From contig NZ_JACVMN010000001.1 in NCBI RefSeq assembly GCF_014698935.1, forward strand, positions 1,054,001 through 1,118,000: a stretch of DNA of 64,000 nt, written 5' to 3'. The notes beneath the pieces are model-generated. The model did not search any database, was not told the origin of the DNA, and was given only the letters and a program-made list of their open reading frames with translations. Numbering within the stretch: the stretch's first letter is position 1; every line of letters starts with the position of its first letter. This stretch comes from Flagellimonas sp. S3867 (GTDB taxonomy: Bacteria > Bacteroidota > Bacteroidia > Flavobacteriales > Flavobacteriaceae). The position numbers and the translations under genes were made by a program. Positions 18,080 through 26,738 of this stretch are shown piece after piece.

Positions 18080-19690
18080 CTACTGTTCACCTATGCAAAT
18101 AAGATGCATTAAGGTTCTATGATATAGTTTGCCATTTGCAAATGAGGGTGAATTCACAGACCAAGTCTTTCCTTTCGGGCCCAAATCATTTAGACCGATA
18201 AATGCACTTTCATCAAAAGAATTGGTAGATGTATTTATACAATATACCACACCAAGCATGGTAGTAAAGAATATTTTTCCATTCACTGCAATGGGATTTC
18301 CGTTAAAGTTCCAGTGCCATCCATCTCTTTGGGATCTTTTATCATTGGACACATCCAAACCTCTTACGTTCAAGGTTTCGGTTGTAAGCTCTGTATTCCA
18401 TATGTAAGATTTGGTTCCTTCTTTATAATCCATATGAACAGGCACTTCCAGATATGCTACTTTTCCCGTTTTCAAGTTCACTCTTCCTATTGCGTAATTA
18501 GGGCCAATGTTTTTGCGATATTGTCCTTCTTTAAAACACATAAAAAAGAGTTTGTCATCTACAATAATATTAGAATACCAAGCCGGAAACACATTCAATC
18601 CAAGGTCTTTTTGGATATCTACATTCTCTTGGACAATATATTTTCTAGCGCTTGTATCATAACTTCTTACATCAGCATTTTTGGTTAGTGAAACTTTTCG
18701 TTGGAGCTCTCCGGTTTTCGAATCCACAATATGAACAACGTTCTGGCTTTCGGTGTACCATACGGAATAATCCTTGTTCCATGTAGCATTATATAGGGCC
18801 AAACCTTCGTCAGCTTCATATTGCCATATTCTTTTTCCTGTTTCTACATCGATGAGCGAATATCCTATTGGCGTCTCTGGAACTCCATGATGACCTCCCC
18901 TACCAATCATAATCGCAGATTTTCCTTCGGCCGTTTTAGATAGGAAAGGGGTGTTGTAATGTGTAAGCCCGTCCTCTGAAATCCATATTTGTATTCCTGT
19001 GCTTTTGTCTATTGCATAGAGATAGTTCCAACCAAAGGTCCGATGGCCATCTTTTTTCCAATACGTTTCCATATTAATAACAAGGTTGTCCACAACGTAG
19101 GGTTCAAATTGTTTGTTGAACGGAAAATGAACCCCTTCTAGTTCCTCAACGGGTTTCCATGTTCTATCCCAAATCAAGTTCCCGTCAAAATCGAAACAGC
19201 TCAGGTTGCCACTTGCGTTATAAAACCAAACATGCTTTCCATCGGTTACAGGTCCGGGAGTTGAGGAATCGCTAAAGCCATACATGTATTCACTATTGAC
19301 ACTACCTTTAAGCGCTCTCTGCCAGATAATATGTCCATCCTTAGCATCAACACACAAAGCCAAAACATCTGCTCCTTTTATTCCTTTTCCTTCCTCTATT
19401 TCGAATATAGGTTTCATTACAGTTAGGAAAATCCTGTCTTCCCAAATAGTAATTCCGCTTTGCCCGCCTTCTGGCAATTCAGCTTTCCATAGAATATTCT
19501 TTCCAGTTGTAACACTGAACTCGGTTGGAACTTGATTTTGAGTGACTAAGGTCCAATCTCCATTAGGGCCGGCAGGCTGTGGCCAAAAGTCCATGTTTTG
19601 GGCATCTAGACTGGTGGAAAATGATATCCAAAGAACAAATAAAATAATTATACTATTGTAACTTCTAGTTGTATTAAATGGAGGTAACAT
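18080..19690 (-). CDS. Exported PQQ-like beta-propeller protein
   Basis: 536 residues with a signal peptide ending SLDAQ. The body shows repeating propeller blades with the tryptophan-docking pattern, such as DAKDGHIIWQRAL, DKSTGIQIWISEDG, DVETGKRIWQYEADEG and DSKTGELQRKVSL. Catalytic PQQ-binding residues of quinoprotein dehydrogenases are not apparent, so an outer-membrane or periplasmic binding or scaffold role is more likely than alcohol oxidation. It lies four bases downstream of the DUF4442 gene and probably shares its transcript. The substrate is unknown. Confidence 0.85.
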   Translation of the reverse strand: MLPPFNTTRSYNSIIILFVLWISFSTSLDAQNMDFWPQPAGPNGDWTLVTQNQVPTEFSVTTGKNILWKAELPEGGQSGITIWEDRIFLTVMKPIFEIEEGKGIKGADVLALCVDAKDGHIIWQRALKGSVNSEYMYGFSDSSTPGPVTDGKHVWFYNASGNLSCFDFDGNLIWDRTWKPVEELEGVHFPFNKQFEPYVVDNLVINMETYWKKDGHRTFGWNYLYAIDKSTGIQIWISEDGLTHYNTPFLSKTAEGKSAIMIGRGGHHGVPETPIGYSLIDVETGKRIWQYEADEGLALYNATWNKDYSVWYTESQNVVHIVDSKTGELQRKVSLTKNADVRSYDTSARKYIVQENVDIQKDLGLNVFPAWYSNIIVDDKLFFMCFKEGQYRKNIGPNYAIGRVNLKTGKVAYLEVPVHMDYKEGTKSYIWNTELTTETLNVRGLDVSNDKRSQRDGWHWNFNGNPIAVNGKIFFTTMLGVVYCINTSTNSFDESAFIGLNDLGPKGKTWSVNSPSFANGKLYHRTLMHLICIGEQ

Positions 19691-19694
19691 TCTT

Positions 19695-20153
19695 TTACGC
19701 TTTTTTGATTTTTACCGTCCATTCAAAGTTGAATGTAGAGACAGCGGCTCCCTCTTCGTTCAAACCAATAGACTTCATCCAAAATGTTCGACCCTCCCCT
19801 GTTTCAATTGTTTTTTGAATGGCTTCTTGAATCAAATGACCGTCCTCACATGTAAAGGTGATTCTACCCGTGGCCTTTTTGGTAAATGTGGCATTATTGT
19901 TTGCAACCAACATAGATATTTTTTTGCCGCTTTTTTTGATTTGAGTGATGACCATTGCACCCGTACTCAACTCAGCTGCCATGCCCTGAACAGCCCAAAA
20001 CATGGAATTAAAAGGGTTCTGATTGAACCACCTGTGCTTTACCGAAGTTATTGCTTTATGGTCGTCAATATATTTTAATCTTACCCCGCACCACCATGCT
20101 GCAGGCAGTTTAAAAAAGGTGAAAGTGTTGAATTTACTGGGTTTTATAGCCAT
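19695..20153 (-). CDS. DUF4442 family protein (hotdog-fold thioesterase-like)
   Basis: 152 residues with the DUF4442 pattern: an N-terminal LPAAWWCGVRLKYID segment and a central NPFNSMFWAVQGMAAELSTGAMV helix, which in hotdog thioesterases is the core helix. FTKKATGRITFTCEDG follows. These proteins are assigned to the thioesterase superfamily, but their substrates have not been defined. Cytosolic. It lies four bases upstream of the propeller gene. Confidence 0.85.
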   Translation of the reverse strand: MAIKPSKFNTFTFFKLPAAWWCGVRLKYIDDHKAITSVKHRWFNQNPFNSMFWAVQGMAAELSTGAMVITQIKKSGKKISMLVANNNATFTKKATGRITFTCEDGHLIQEAIQKTIETGEGRTFWMKSIGLNEEGAAVSTFNFEWTVKIKKA

Positions 20154-20237
20154 AATAGGTTTTTATCTCCGCTAAAAGTACCCAAAATAATTGCATTATC
20201 AATATGTTAAATATATGTTAATTTATAGTACTTTGTT

Positions 20238-20269
20238 TTGCATAGTACCATCTTTTGGATATATATTTG
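20238..20269 (+). promoter_or_regulatory. Bacteroidota-type promoter (TTG-N21-TAnnTTTG)
   Basis: TTG at 20238-20240 and TATATTTG at 20262-20269, spaced by 21 bases, match the flavobacterial -33/-7 consensus fully. The transcript would start near 20275, about 50 bases before the DUF4870 start. A palindrome GGTTAACC lies at 20285-20292 just after it. Confidence 0.75.
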
Positions 20270-20322
20270 CATGGTAAGCTAATAGGTTAACCCTTTTTAC
20301 AGTTTAAAATCATCAATTAAAA

Positions 20323-20805
20323 ATGGCAACAACATTAACCAAACACGAAAGAAATTTATCTGCGATCATTCACGCATCTACCTTTTCAAAGTACTTTATT
20401 CCCTTTGGGAATTTTATTCTACCATTGATTCTGTGGACGGCGAACAAAAAGGAATATCGATTTGTAGACTATAATGGTAAACAAGCACTCAATTTTCAAA
20501 TTAGTTTGTTACTATACTCGGTTATCATTGGTGTCATAAGCGTACCGTTCTTTGTTGGTTTTTTACCAGATTTATTCGACTGGGGTGTTTTTGACTTTCA
20601 CCGATTAAGTGACCTGAACAATTTGAACATTCACATTAGTAGTGATGATTTTAGGTTTGGACGTTTTTTCTGGCCCGTTGGTATTTCTGGCTTGTTACAG
20701 TTTGTGTTGGTCGTCATCAATATTGTGTATACCATTCTGGCAACTATTAGAACCAATGAGGGCGAAACTTTTAAATATCCATTCACCATTAAGTTCATCA
20801 AATAA
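20323..20805 (+). CDS. DUF4870 family membrane protein
   Basis: 160 residues with three hydrophobic segments: about 26-38, 57-83 and 122-144. It has the family's conserved pattern NKKEYRFVDYNGKQALNFQISLLLY and the motif VVINIVYTILATIRTNEGE. DUF4870 proteins are small inner-membrane proteins found next to PadR or PspC genes in Flavobacteriaceae and are thought to be part of envelope stress responses. The ATG at 20323 follows the promoter at 20238-20269. Its stop overlaps the start of the next gene by one base (TAATG). Confidence 0.88.
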   Translation: MATTLTKHERNLSAIIHASTFSKYFIPFGNFILPLILWTANKKEYRFVDYNGKQALNFQISLLLYSVIIGVISVPFFVGFLPDLFDWGVFDFHRLSDLNNLNIHISSDDFRFGRFFWPVGISGLLQFVLVVINIVYTILATIRTNEGETFKYPFTIKFIK

Positions 20806-21266
20806 TGAAACGGAGAAAGAACAGTATCGCCCATTTAGCAATTTTAGTCGCGTCGCTGACCTTTGTAATCCATGCACAGGAATCCAACGATTCAGAACTG
20901 TACAAAACCATCGTGGAACTTGATAGTATTTATTTTAATGCCTATAATAGTTGCGATATGGAACAACAAGGTAAGATGTATGCAAAGGATATAGAGTTTT
21001 ATCATGATATGGGAGGATTACAAACCTCTAAAGAAGATTTACTTGGCAGTATTGAAGAAAATATATGCGGAAAGGTTACTAGACAACTTGTAAAAGGAAG
21101 TGTTGAAGTACATCCTATCAATAATTTTGGAGCTATTGAAATTGGGTTACACAAGTTTTACAATAATCAAGAACCGAATGAAGAGTCAAAGCCAAGTAAG
21201 TTTATCATCATATGGAAACAAAATGAGGCCCAATGGCAAATAAGCAGGGTAGTTAGTTTGCATTAA
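20805..21266 (+). CDS. Exported NTF2-like (DUF4440/SnoaL-type) protein
   Basis: 153 residues with a signal peptide ending FVIHAQ. The body resembles the cone-shaped NTF2 fold: an N-terminal helix FNAYNSCDMEQQGKMYAKDI, then the beta strands FYHDMGG, VHPINNFGAIEIG and FIIIWKQNEAQWQISRVVSL. Members often act on or bind small polar molecules; no catalytic site can be named. Translationally coupled to the DUF4870 gene (one-base overlap), suggesting a joint envelope function. Confidence 0.8.
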   Translation: MKRRKNSIAHLAILVASLTFVIHAQESNDSELYKTIVELDSIYFNAYNSCDMEQQGKMYAKDIEFYHDMGGLQTSKEDLLGSIEENICGKVTRQLVKGSVEVHPINNFGAIEIGLHKFYNNQEPNEESKPSKFIIIWKQNEAQWQISRVVSLH

Positions 21267-21331
21267 GGCACGAATAAGGGAGTTTATTCATCAATCAAAA
21301 AACGAAAACATCATCAATCAATCAAAAAGCC

Positions 21332-21372
21332 GTTTCCACTCCCCTGCTCATCACAGGGGAGCTAAGGGAAAC
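21332..21372 (+). ncRNA. Strong RNA hairpin between NTF2-like gene and padR
   Basis: CTCCCCTG and CAGGGGAG (21339-21346, 21354-21361) pair perfectly around the loop CTCATCA, and outer arms GTTTCC / GGAAAC can extend the stem through a small internal loop. No T-run follows, so it is not a normal terminator. It lies 37-77 bases upstream of the padR ATG and would be in the 5' leader. Two copies of TCATCAATCAAAAA-like sequence lie just before it. Confidence 0.45.
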
Positions 21373-21408
21373 AAAAACGAACAGTTAATTAAATAGAACT
21401 ATGCAATT

Positions 21409-21738
21409 ATGAATATAGAAAACACAAAAGCACAAATGCGCAAAGGGGTTTTGGAGTATTGCATTCTTTCCATATTAAGGGATAAGGATAAATATGCATC
21501 CGAGATACTTGGAGCCCTAAAAGACGCAAAGATGCTGGTGGTGGAAGGTACCATTTACCCTCTGCTCACGAGGCTCAAAAATGCTGGACTGCTCAACTAT
21601 CGTTGGGAAGAATCCACATCAGGGCCACCTCGAAAATATTATGCACTTACCGAAACGGGGCGCTTGTTCTTGACCGAACTCAACGGCACCTGGGATGAAC
21701 TTAGAAGCGCAGTTAATCTGGTAACCAACACAAAATAA
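21409..21738 (+). CDS. PadR family transcriptional regulator
   Basis: 109 residues, almost exactly the PadR N-terminal winged-helix domain without the C-terminal extension seen in larger family members. Landmarks are YCILSILRDKDKYASEI, the recognition helix region GTIYPLLTRLKNAGLL and the wing WEESTSGPPRKYYALTETG. PadR proteins are usually repressors responding to small molecules or envelope stress. Eight bases separate it from the PspC gene. It is the likely local regulator of that gene, the downstream GIN gene and perhaps the DUF4870 pair. Confidence 0.92.
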   Translation: MNIENTKAQMRKGVLEYCILSILRDKDKYASEILGALKDAKMLVVEGTIYPLLTRLKNAGLLNYRWEESTSGPPRKYYALTETGRLFLTELNGTWDELRSAVNLVTNTK

Positions 21739-21746
21739 ATCAAGAA

Positions 21747-23474
21747 ATGAACAAGACAGTAAATATAAATTTAGCAAACACGCTCTTCCACATAGACGAT
21801 ATTGCTTTCAATAAGCTTAAACGCTATCTGGAATCTTTAAAAAGATCATTTGCCGGCACACCGGGAAGTGATGAGATCATTGCTGATATCGAGGCAAGGA
21901 TAGCAGAACTCTTTTTGGAAAAAATGGAGAACGAGCGACAAGTGATTACCGAAAAGGAAGTGGACGCGGTAATCAATGTAATGGGACAACCAGAAGATTA
22001 CATGGTTGACGAGGATATTTTTGAAGACGAACCTCGAAAGACTCAAAAACGAACAGAACGTAAGTCCAAAAAACTGTACCGTGATATGGACCACAAATAT
22101 ATTGGTGGTGTATGTGCAGGTTTAGAGCATTATTTGGGATTAGACGCTCTTTGGATTCGATTAATTTTTATACTCTTGGCAGTATTCACAGGCTTTGGCC
22201 TTATTGCCTATGTCCTACTTTGGATTTTAGTGCCCGAAGCGGCAACTACTTCCCAAAAACTGGATATGTCGGGAGAACCTGTCAACATCAGCAATATAGA
22301 ACGCAAAGTAAAAGAGGGGTTTGATGATGTTGCAGATAGTATAAAAAGTGTTGACTACGAAAAAGTAGGCAATAAAGTAAAAAGCAGCTCCAAGACCTTT
22401 TTTGACACCATTGGTGAGATTATCATGTTCCTGTTCAAAATATTTGGCAAGTTCATAGGAATACTTCTCATTATTATAGGTGCCTCCACTCTAATAGGAT
22501 TATTTGTAGCCATGTTCACCGTGGGCATGTTCGATGCCGTACATTTTCCGGGCGTTGATTTCTACGAAATCGTAAATACAACCGGAGCTCCCGTATGGCT
22601 AGTCTCGGTACTTTTGTTTTTTGCGTTTGGCATTCCGTTTTTCTTCTTGTTGTACCTAGGTCTCAAGATTTTGGTAAACAACCTGAAATCCATCGGTAAT
22701 ATTGCGAAATTTTCACTCTTAGGATTATGGTTGATTTCCATAGGAACTCTGTTCGCCCTAGGCGTAAGACAAGCAGCTGAATTTGCCAATGTAGGCAGTG
22801 TTAACATCAAAGATCAAATTGTAATGGCAGAACAATCGGACACCTTGACCATTAGAATGAAGGATTCTGACTATGATCATGGAATGGAGGACATTCACTT
22901 TGGGAGAATGACCTTCACATATGATGAGAATGATAATCGCCTATTGATCTCTGATGATGTGGACATCAAAATTAGAAAGTCAGATGACGGCTATGTAAAG
23001 CTCAACATCCGAAAAGATTCCCACGGAAATAGCACATTGGCAGCTCGTGAAAGAGCCAAACAAATCAATTATGATTATGAACTTACGGCTAACGAGGTTG
23101 TTCTTGATGAGTTTTTGACCACCTCCCCATCCAATAAGGCCCGAAATCAAGAAGTAACTACGACTATCTATGTGCCTGAAGGCAAGGTAATTTCCTTTGA
23201 AGAATCTACTCGTGGCCATATCGGCAGAGGAGTGAGAAACGACAGAGATCTTTATAGAAGTGGTATTGTAGAATATACCTGGATGATGGGCGAGGACGGA
23301 GAACTAAAATGTCTGGATTGCCCTGAGGAAATAGACATCGACGATGAAGACGAAGAAGGGAAAATCATTATCGACAAAAATGGCATCGATATTAATGTTG
23401 AAGATGGAGCGGACAGTTTTCGAATGAAAATTGACGAAGACGGGGTAGAAATAAAAGCAAAAGAAAACAACTGA
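21747..23474 (+). CDS. PspC-domain membrane protein
   Basis: 575 residues. The N-terminal 100 residues are cytosolic (with SDEIIADIEARIAELF, a short coiled-coil-like helix). The PspC domain at about 112-170 has KYIGGVCAGLEHYLGLDALWIRLIFILL, followed by four further hydrophobic segments to about residue 350. The remaining C-terminal part is soluble and ends in an acidic region, EIDIDDEDEEGK. In proteobacteria PspC belongs to the phage-shock envelope stress response; in Bacteroidota such fusions sit with PadR and GIN genes, as here. Operon with padR upstream. Confidence 0.9.
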   Translation: MNKTVNINLANTLFHIDDIAFNKLKRYLESLKRSFAGTPGSDEIIADIEARIAELFLEKMENERQVITEKEVDAVINVMGQPEDYMVDEDIFEDEPRKTQKRTERKSKKLYRDMDHKYIGGVCAGLEHYLGLDALWIRLIFILLAVFTGFGLIAYVLLWILVPEAATTSQKLDMSGEPVNISNIERKVKEGFDDVADSIKSVDYEKVGNKVKSSSKTFFDTIGEIIMFLFKIFGKFIGILLIIIGASTLIGLFVAMFTVGMFDAVHFPGVDFYEIVNTTGAPVWLVSVLLFFAFGIPFFFLLYLGLKILVNNLKSIGNIAKFSLLGLWLISIGTLFALGVRQAAEFANVGSVNIKDQIVMAEQSDTLTIRMKDSDYDHGMEDIHFGRMTFTYDENDNRLLISDDVDIKIRKSDDGYVKLNIRKDSHGNSTLAARERAKQINYDYELTANEVVLDEFLTTSPSNKARNQEVTTTIYVPEGKVISFEESTRGHIGRGVRNDRDLYRSGIVEYTWMMGEDGELKCLDCPEEIDIDDEDEEGKIIIDKNGIDINVEDGADSFRMKIDEDGVEIKAKENN

Positions 23475-23560
23475 GTAATGGATTTCAACAGTTCGGAAAC
23501 CTTTACTAAATAAAAAACACTTAAAACACGAATTTTAATCAATCAATAAAAACAACAATC

Positions 23561-24283
23561 ATGACAACACTAGCAAGAATAGCAATCGCATTTATTTTGG
23601 CCATATTCGCCTCCTCCTGTATTATGGATGTCAATTTTGGCAACGGTAAAAAAGGAAATGGTGAAGTAGTGGAAGAAAGCCGTAAAGTTACCGAAGATTT
23701 TACCGTGGTATCAGCCTCCGAAGGTTTGGACGTTTTTGTAACCCAAGATGCAGATTTTAAAATTTCGGTTGAAGCGGATGAAAACATCATCGACCTGATT
23801 GGTACAGATATCAAAGATGGAAAATTACGTATCCATGCCATAGAAAATATTGGCAGAGCAACTAAAAAGATATATGTAACACTTCCTGAAGTTACTGCTC
23901 TTAAGTGCTCGAGTGGTGCCGATTTAATAGTCCAAAATGTTATCGAGGCCGAAAAAATAGAACTTGATGCGAGCAGTGGCTCTGACCTAAAGGTTGAACT
24001 TACAGCTTCTGAGGTGTCTGCAGATACCAGTAGCGGAGCGAGCATAAAAGTCTCAGGCAAAGCAGATGTACTTTATGCTGATGCCAGTAGTGGTTCCGAC
24101 ATCAGGGCTCGTGAACTTTTAACCAAAAAGTGCAATGCAGATGCCAGCAGTGGAGCTGATATTTCGGTAAACGTCTCCGAATCATTGATTGCCGACGCCA
24201 GTAGCGGAGCCGATATTCGCTATTCAGGAGATGCCAGTGTTGAGACAAAAAAATCTGTTTCGGGAAGCGTACATAAATACTAG
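23561..24283 (+). CDS. Head GIN domain (DUF2807) lipoprotein
   Basis: 240 residues. The signal ends ASSC (lipobox Cys20), so it is likely a lipoprotein. The body is a right-handed beta-helix-type GIN domain with a recurring DASSGSD/DASSGAD rung (LDASSGSDLK, ADTSSGASIK, ADASSGSDIR, ADASSGADIS, ADASSGADIR). DUF2807 proteins are common in Bacteroidota and are often near PspC genes; the function is unknown but an envelope structural role is plausible. It lies 86 bases after the PspC gene and ends at a strong terminator. Confidence 0.9.
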   Translation: MTTLARIAIAFILAIFASSCIMDVNFGNGKKGNGEVVEESRKVTEDFTVVSASEGLDVFVTQDADFKISVEADENIIDLIGTDIKDGKLRIHAIENIGRATKKIYVTLPEVTALKCSSGADLIVQNVIEAEKIELDASSGSDLKVELTASEVSADTSSGASIKVSGKADVLYADASSGSDIRARELLTKKCNADASSGADISVNVSESLIADASSGADIRYSGDASVETKKSVSGSVHKY

Positions 24284-24316
24284 ACTAAATAATCAATATA
24301 TCCCATTGGGAAAATT

Positions 24317-24344
24317 AAAGACCTGGTAACCCCAGGTCTTTTTT
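24317..24344 (+). terminator. Terminator of the PadR-PspC-GIN operon
   Basis: Stem AAAGACCTGG / CCAGGTCTTT, loop TAACC, followed by TTT. It lies 34 bases after the GIN gene stop. Confidence 0.88.
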
Positions 24345-24461
24345 AATACCACTTTGCAGCTAAATCGAAACTCGGATTAAAGTACCTGTTAGTTAATTAT
24401 TTAACAAAAAAATCGTATCTTATTAGAGCAAAGGAAACTATAACTCTAAACACATATCGCC

Positions 24462-24911
24462 ATGAAAAAAATATTTGGATTGGCCTTGTTGATGCTCATT
24501 TTCATTTCTGCAACGAAATTTGCTTCTCCAATGCCAGAATCAATGCACTCGATTGAGGGAACCTGGGAACTACAAAGTTTTTATAATTATGATGACGGAG
24601 TCAACGTTTCAGACACTGTACCAACATCTGAAGGTTATCGACAAGTAAAAATGTACTACAACGGTAAGATCATGTGGAGTAGACATGCCCCCAAAGATTC
24701 TTTGGACTGGTTTGGTTATGGAACATATGAAATCACGGCCGATTCCCTTATCGAAACTTTAGAATACGGTTCTGACCCAATGATGTCCGCTCTTGATACC
24801 TTAAGGGTATTTAGGTTTGAGTTGGAATTGACCAGCGACGCCTATAGTCAAATTAGTTTTGACGAAGATGGCAATCGCACTTTTTCCGAAAATTATAAAC
24901 GGATAGATTGA
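24462..24911 (+). CDS. Hypothetical exported protein
   Basis: 149 residues with a signal peptide, MKKIFGLALLMLIFISATKFA, then a small beta-rich domain starting SIEGTWELQSFYNYDDGV. The motif GTWEL and the size suggest a lipocalin-like domain; this is a loose resemblance and I cannot name a ligand. No cysteine in the mature part, so not a lipoprotein. Monocistronic, flanked by the GIN operon terminator and a bidirectional terminator shared with trxB. Confidence 0.75.
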   Translation: MKKIFGLALLMLIFISATKFASPMPESMHSIEGTWELQSFYNYDDGVNVSDTVPTSEGYRQVKMYYNGKIMWSRHAPKDSLDWFGYGTYEITADSLIETLEYGSDPMMSALDTLRVFRFELELTSDAYSQISFDEDGNRTFSENYKRID

Positions 24912-24926
24912 ATTAGCACTCCATTA

Positions 24927-24955
24927 AAAAAGGGCACCTTATAGGTGCCCTTTTT
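24927..24955. terminator. Bidirectional terminator between exported protein and trxB
   Basis: Stem AAAAAGGGCACC / GGTGCCCTTTTT, loop TTATA. The A-run and T-run on both sides let it end the plus-strand gene (16 bases after its stop) and trxB on the minus strand. Confidence 0.92.
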
Positions 24956-24975
24956 ATTATATTCATTTGAATGAT

Positions 24976-25944
24976 TTAAGAAGCTACTGCCTCTTTGCTT
25001 TCTACAGATGCCAAGTAGCGTTCTGCATCTAAAGCGGCCATACACCCCGTTCCAGCAGCTGTAACTGCTTGACGATATTCTTTATCCTGAACATCTCCAC
25101 TGGCGAAAACTCCAGGTTTATTGGTTTTTGTGGATTTTCCTTCGGTGACAATGTATCCCGTTTCATCCATATCCAACTGCCCTTTAAAAATATCGGTATT
25201 AGGTTTGTGTCCAATTGCGATAAAGAGACCTGTAATAGCAATTTCTTCCTTTGCTCCGGTTTGGTTGTTTACAATGCGTAAACCTTCCACAACCTGATCG
25301 CCGAGCACCTCATCCACCTCTGTATTGTAACGCACTTCAATATTGTCCAAGCTATTTACTCGATGTTGCATGGCCTTGGACGCCCTCATGTGGTCCTTCC
25401 GTATCAACATGGTCACTTTCGTGCAAATATTTGCTAGGTACGATGCTTCTTCTGCTGCAGTATCACCTGCACCAACTATGGCTACTTCTTGTCCCTTATA
25501 AAAGAAACCATCGCAAACAGCACATGCAGATACACCTCCACCCCTTAAGCGTTGTTCACTCGGAATATTCAAATACTTGGCTGTGGCACCTGTAGATATG
25601 ATCACAGTTTCAGCTTCAATTTGTTTGCTGTCATCCACCGTAACTTTATGAATACCTCCTACCTCATCACTAAAATCAACTGCGGTTACCATACCAATAC
25701 GGACTTCTGTTCCAAAGCGTTCCGCCTGCTGCTGCAATTGCACCATCATTGTCGGCCCATCTATACCTTCAGGGTATCCTGGAAAGTTGTCTACTTCAGT
25801 TGTCGTGGTCAATTGCCCTCCTGGCTCCATACCGGTGTACATCACAGGTTTTAAATCAGCTCTGGAAGCATAAATAGCAGCTGTATATCCTGCGGGGCCA
25901 GACCCCACGATCAATGTTTTTATTCTTTCTATCTCTTCTGACAT
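24976..25944 (-). CDS. trxB: Thioredoxin-disulfide reductase
   Basis: 322 residues. Transfers electrons from NADPH through FAD to thioredoxin. The N-terminal FAD motif is GSGPAG (15-20), the redox-active disulfide is CAVC (Cys141, Cys144) and the NADPH motif is GAGDTAAEEA (about 158-167). Length and motifs match low-molecular-weight bacterial TrxB. It is monocistronic and cytoplasmic. Thioredoxin would also serve the MsrA of this window. Confidence 0.97.
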   Translation of the reverse strand: MSEEIERIKTLIVGSGPAGYTAAIYASRADLKPVMYTGMEPGGQLTTTTEVDNFPGYPEGIDGPTMMVQLQQQAERFGTEVRIGMVTAVDFSDEVGGIHKVTVDDSKQIEAETVIISTGATAKYLNIPSEQRLRGGGVSACAVCDGFFYKGQEVAIVGAGDTAAEEASYLANICTKVTMLIRKDHMRASKAMQHRVNSLDNIEVRYNTEVDEVLGDQVVEGLRIVNNQTGAKEEIAITGLFIAIGHKPNTDIFKGQLDMDETGYIVTEGKSTKTNKPGVFASGDVQDKEYRQAVTAAGTGCMAALDAERYLASVESKEAVAS

Positions 25945-25976
25945 AATTAAAAATCTACACTTAGGTTTCAGTTCTA

Positions 25977-25984
25977 CAAAAGTA
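25977..25984 (-). promoter_or_regulatory. Possible -7 box of the trxB promoter
   Basis: The minus strand reads TACTTTTG, matching TAnnTTTG, 33 bases upstream of the trxB ATG. No good TTG lies at the usual -33 distance, so support is partial. Confidence 0.4.
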
Positions 25985-26051
25985 GGTTTTTTGTATAGAA
26001 ACTTACACTTGGTTTATTATGACTTACCAACATCCTATGCTCAGAAAAAAG

Positions 26052-26080
26052 AAAAGAGCCATGGGGTAAATGGCTCTTTT
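26052..26080. terminator. Orphan bidirectional terminator
   Basis: AAAAGAGCCAT / ATGGCTCTTTT, a perfect 11-bp stem with a 7-base loop and A/T runs on both sides. There is no gene directly upstream on either strand: trxB starts at 25944 on the minus strand, and the nearest minus-strand coding trace is the DinB remnant that ends at 26460. It may mark a deleted gene or a short transcript. Confidence 0.7.
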
Positions 26081-26459
26081 ATTATTAATAGTAGGCTAAG
26101 TAATTTTTTATTCTAAATGAGGGTTAAAAACCGTTACAACCAAGAGGCTCAACCTCAAAACCCCTTGGCGCAACGGAAACCTCTTGAAATAAGATATACA
26201 CGGATGAACACTATAAAGTAAATATCCAATCTTACTCTTCTGGAGGTTATATCATAATTTTAAAAACCCATGTGGAATTCGTTGTAAACATACCATCGAA
26301 ATATATTAAGAGGATGGTCTAATTAATCAATGGGGTGTTCTTACCAATGGATGGGCCATTTGAATTCACGACCGTAAATAATTATCGTAGTATGGGAAAA
26401 TCTGTTCATGACAAATATCATTTTAATGGAAATTTCCTAATTTCTTTCAGAAATTCCAT
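26081..26459. other. Intergenic stretch without an intact gene
   Basis: No intact gene recognised. On the plus strand one frame is open from about 26186 to 26460 except for a single TAA, reading through YKVNIQSYSSGGYIIILKTH and VNNYRSMGKSVHDKYHFNGN. It has no start codon and I do not recognise it. With the adjacent DinB remnant, it is most likely decaying sequence. Confidence 0.4.
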
Positions 26460-26630
26460 TTAATCCAATGTGGATATTTTATCGGGGAGCGGCATTCCAA
26501 TGTAACCTTCTTTGATAATGTTGAAATGCCTCAGTTCATAGCCCGCTATGTGGTTGGCCAGTCCTCTTACTGTTTGTTTATTGATTATACTTTATACGGT
26601 ACGGAAATGGTCCGGTAAGGTCTCAAAGCA
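26460..26630 (-). pseudogene. Remnant of a DinB-family protein gene
   Basis: The minus strand from 26591 to 26463 is open and reads RGLANHIAGYELRHFNIIKE then GYIGMPLPDKISTLD and a stop. This matches the C-terminal helix of DinB/DUF1569-type proteins, which have an ANHIAGHE.HH.N.IKERY-like motif with metal-binding histidines. The upstream part in the same frame (FETLPDHFRTV) is interrupted by a TAA, and nothing coding precedes it. Loss of the N-terminal two thirds and the in-frame stop indicate a decayed gene. An intact DinB-family gene is at 35360-35878. Confidence 0.65.
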
Positions 26631-26738
26631 TCACAAAATTGGGAAGAATTGTGGCTGAACTTTGTAAATTCCAATATTTGGTTAGTTTTGAGAACATAAC
26701 TGCGCATCTGCCGGTTAAAATACATATCAACAGAAAAA

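Noticed and set aside
18080..19690. PQQ-dependent alcohol dehydrogenase
   Set aside because: Propeller repeats are present but the quinoprotein catalytic residues and cysteine pair are not seen.
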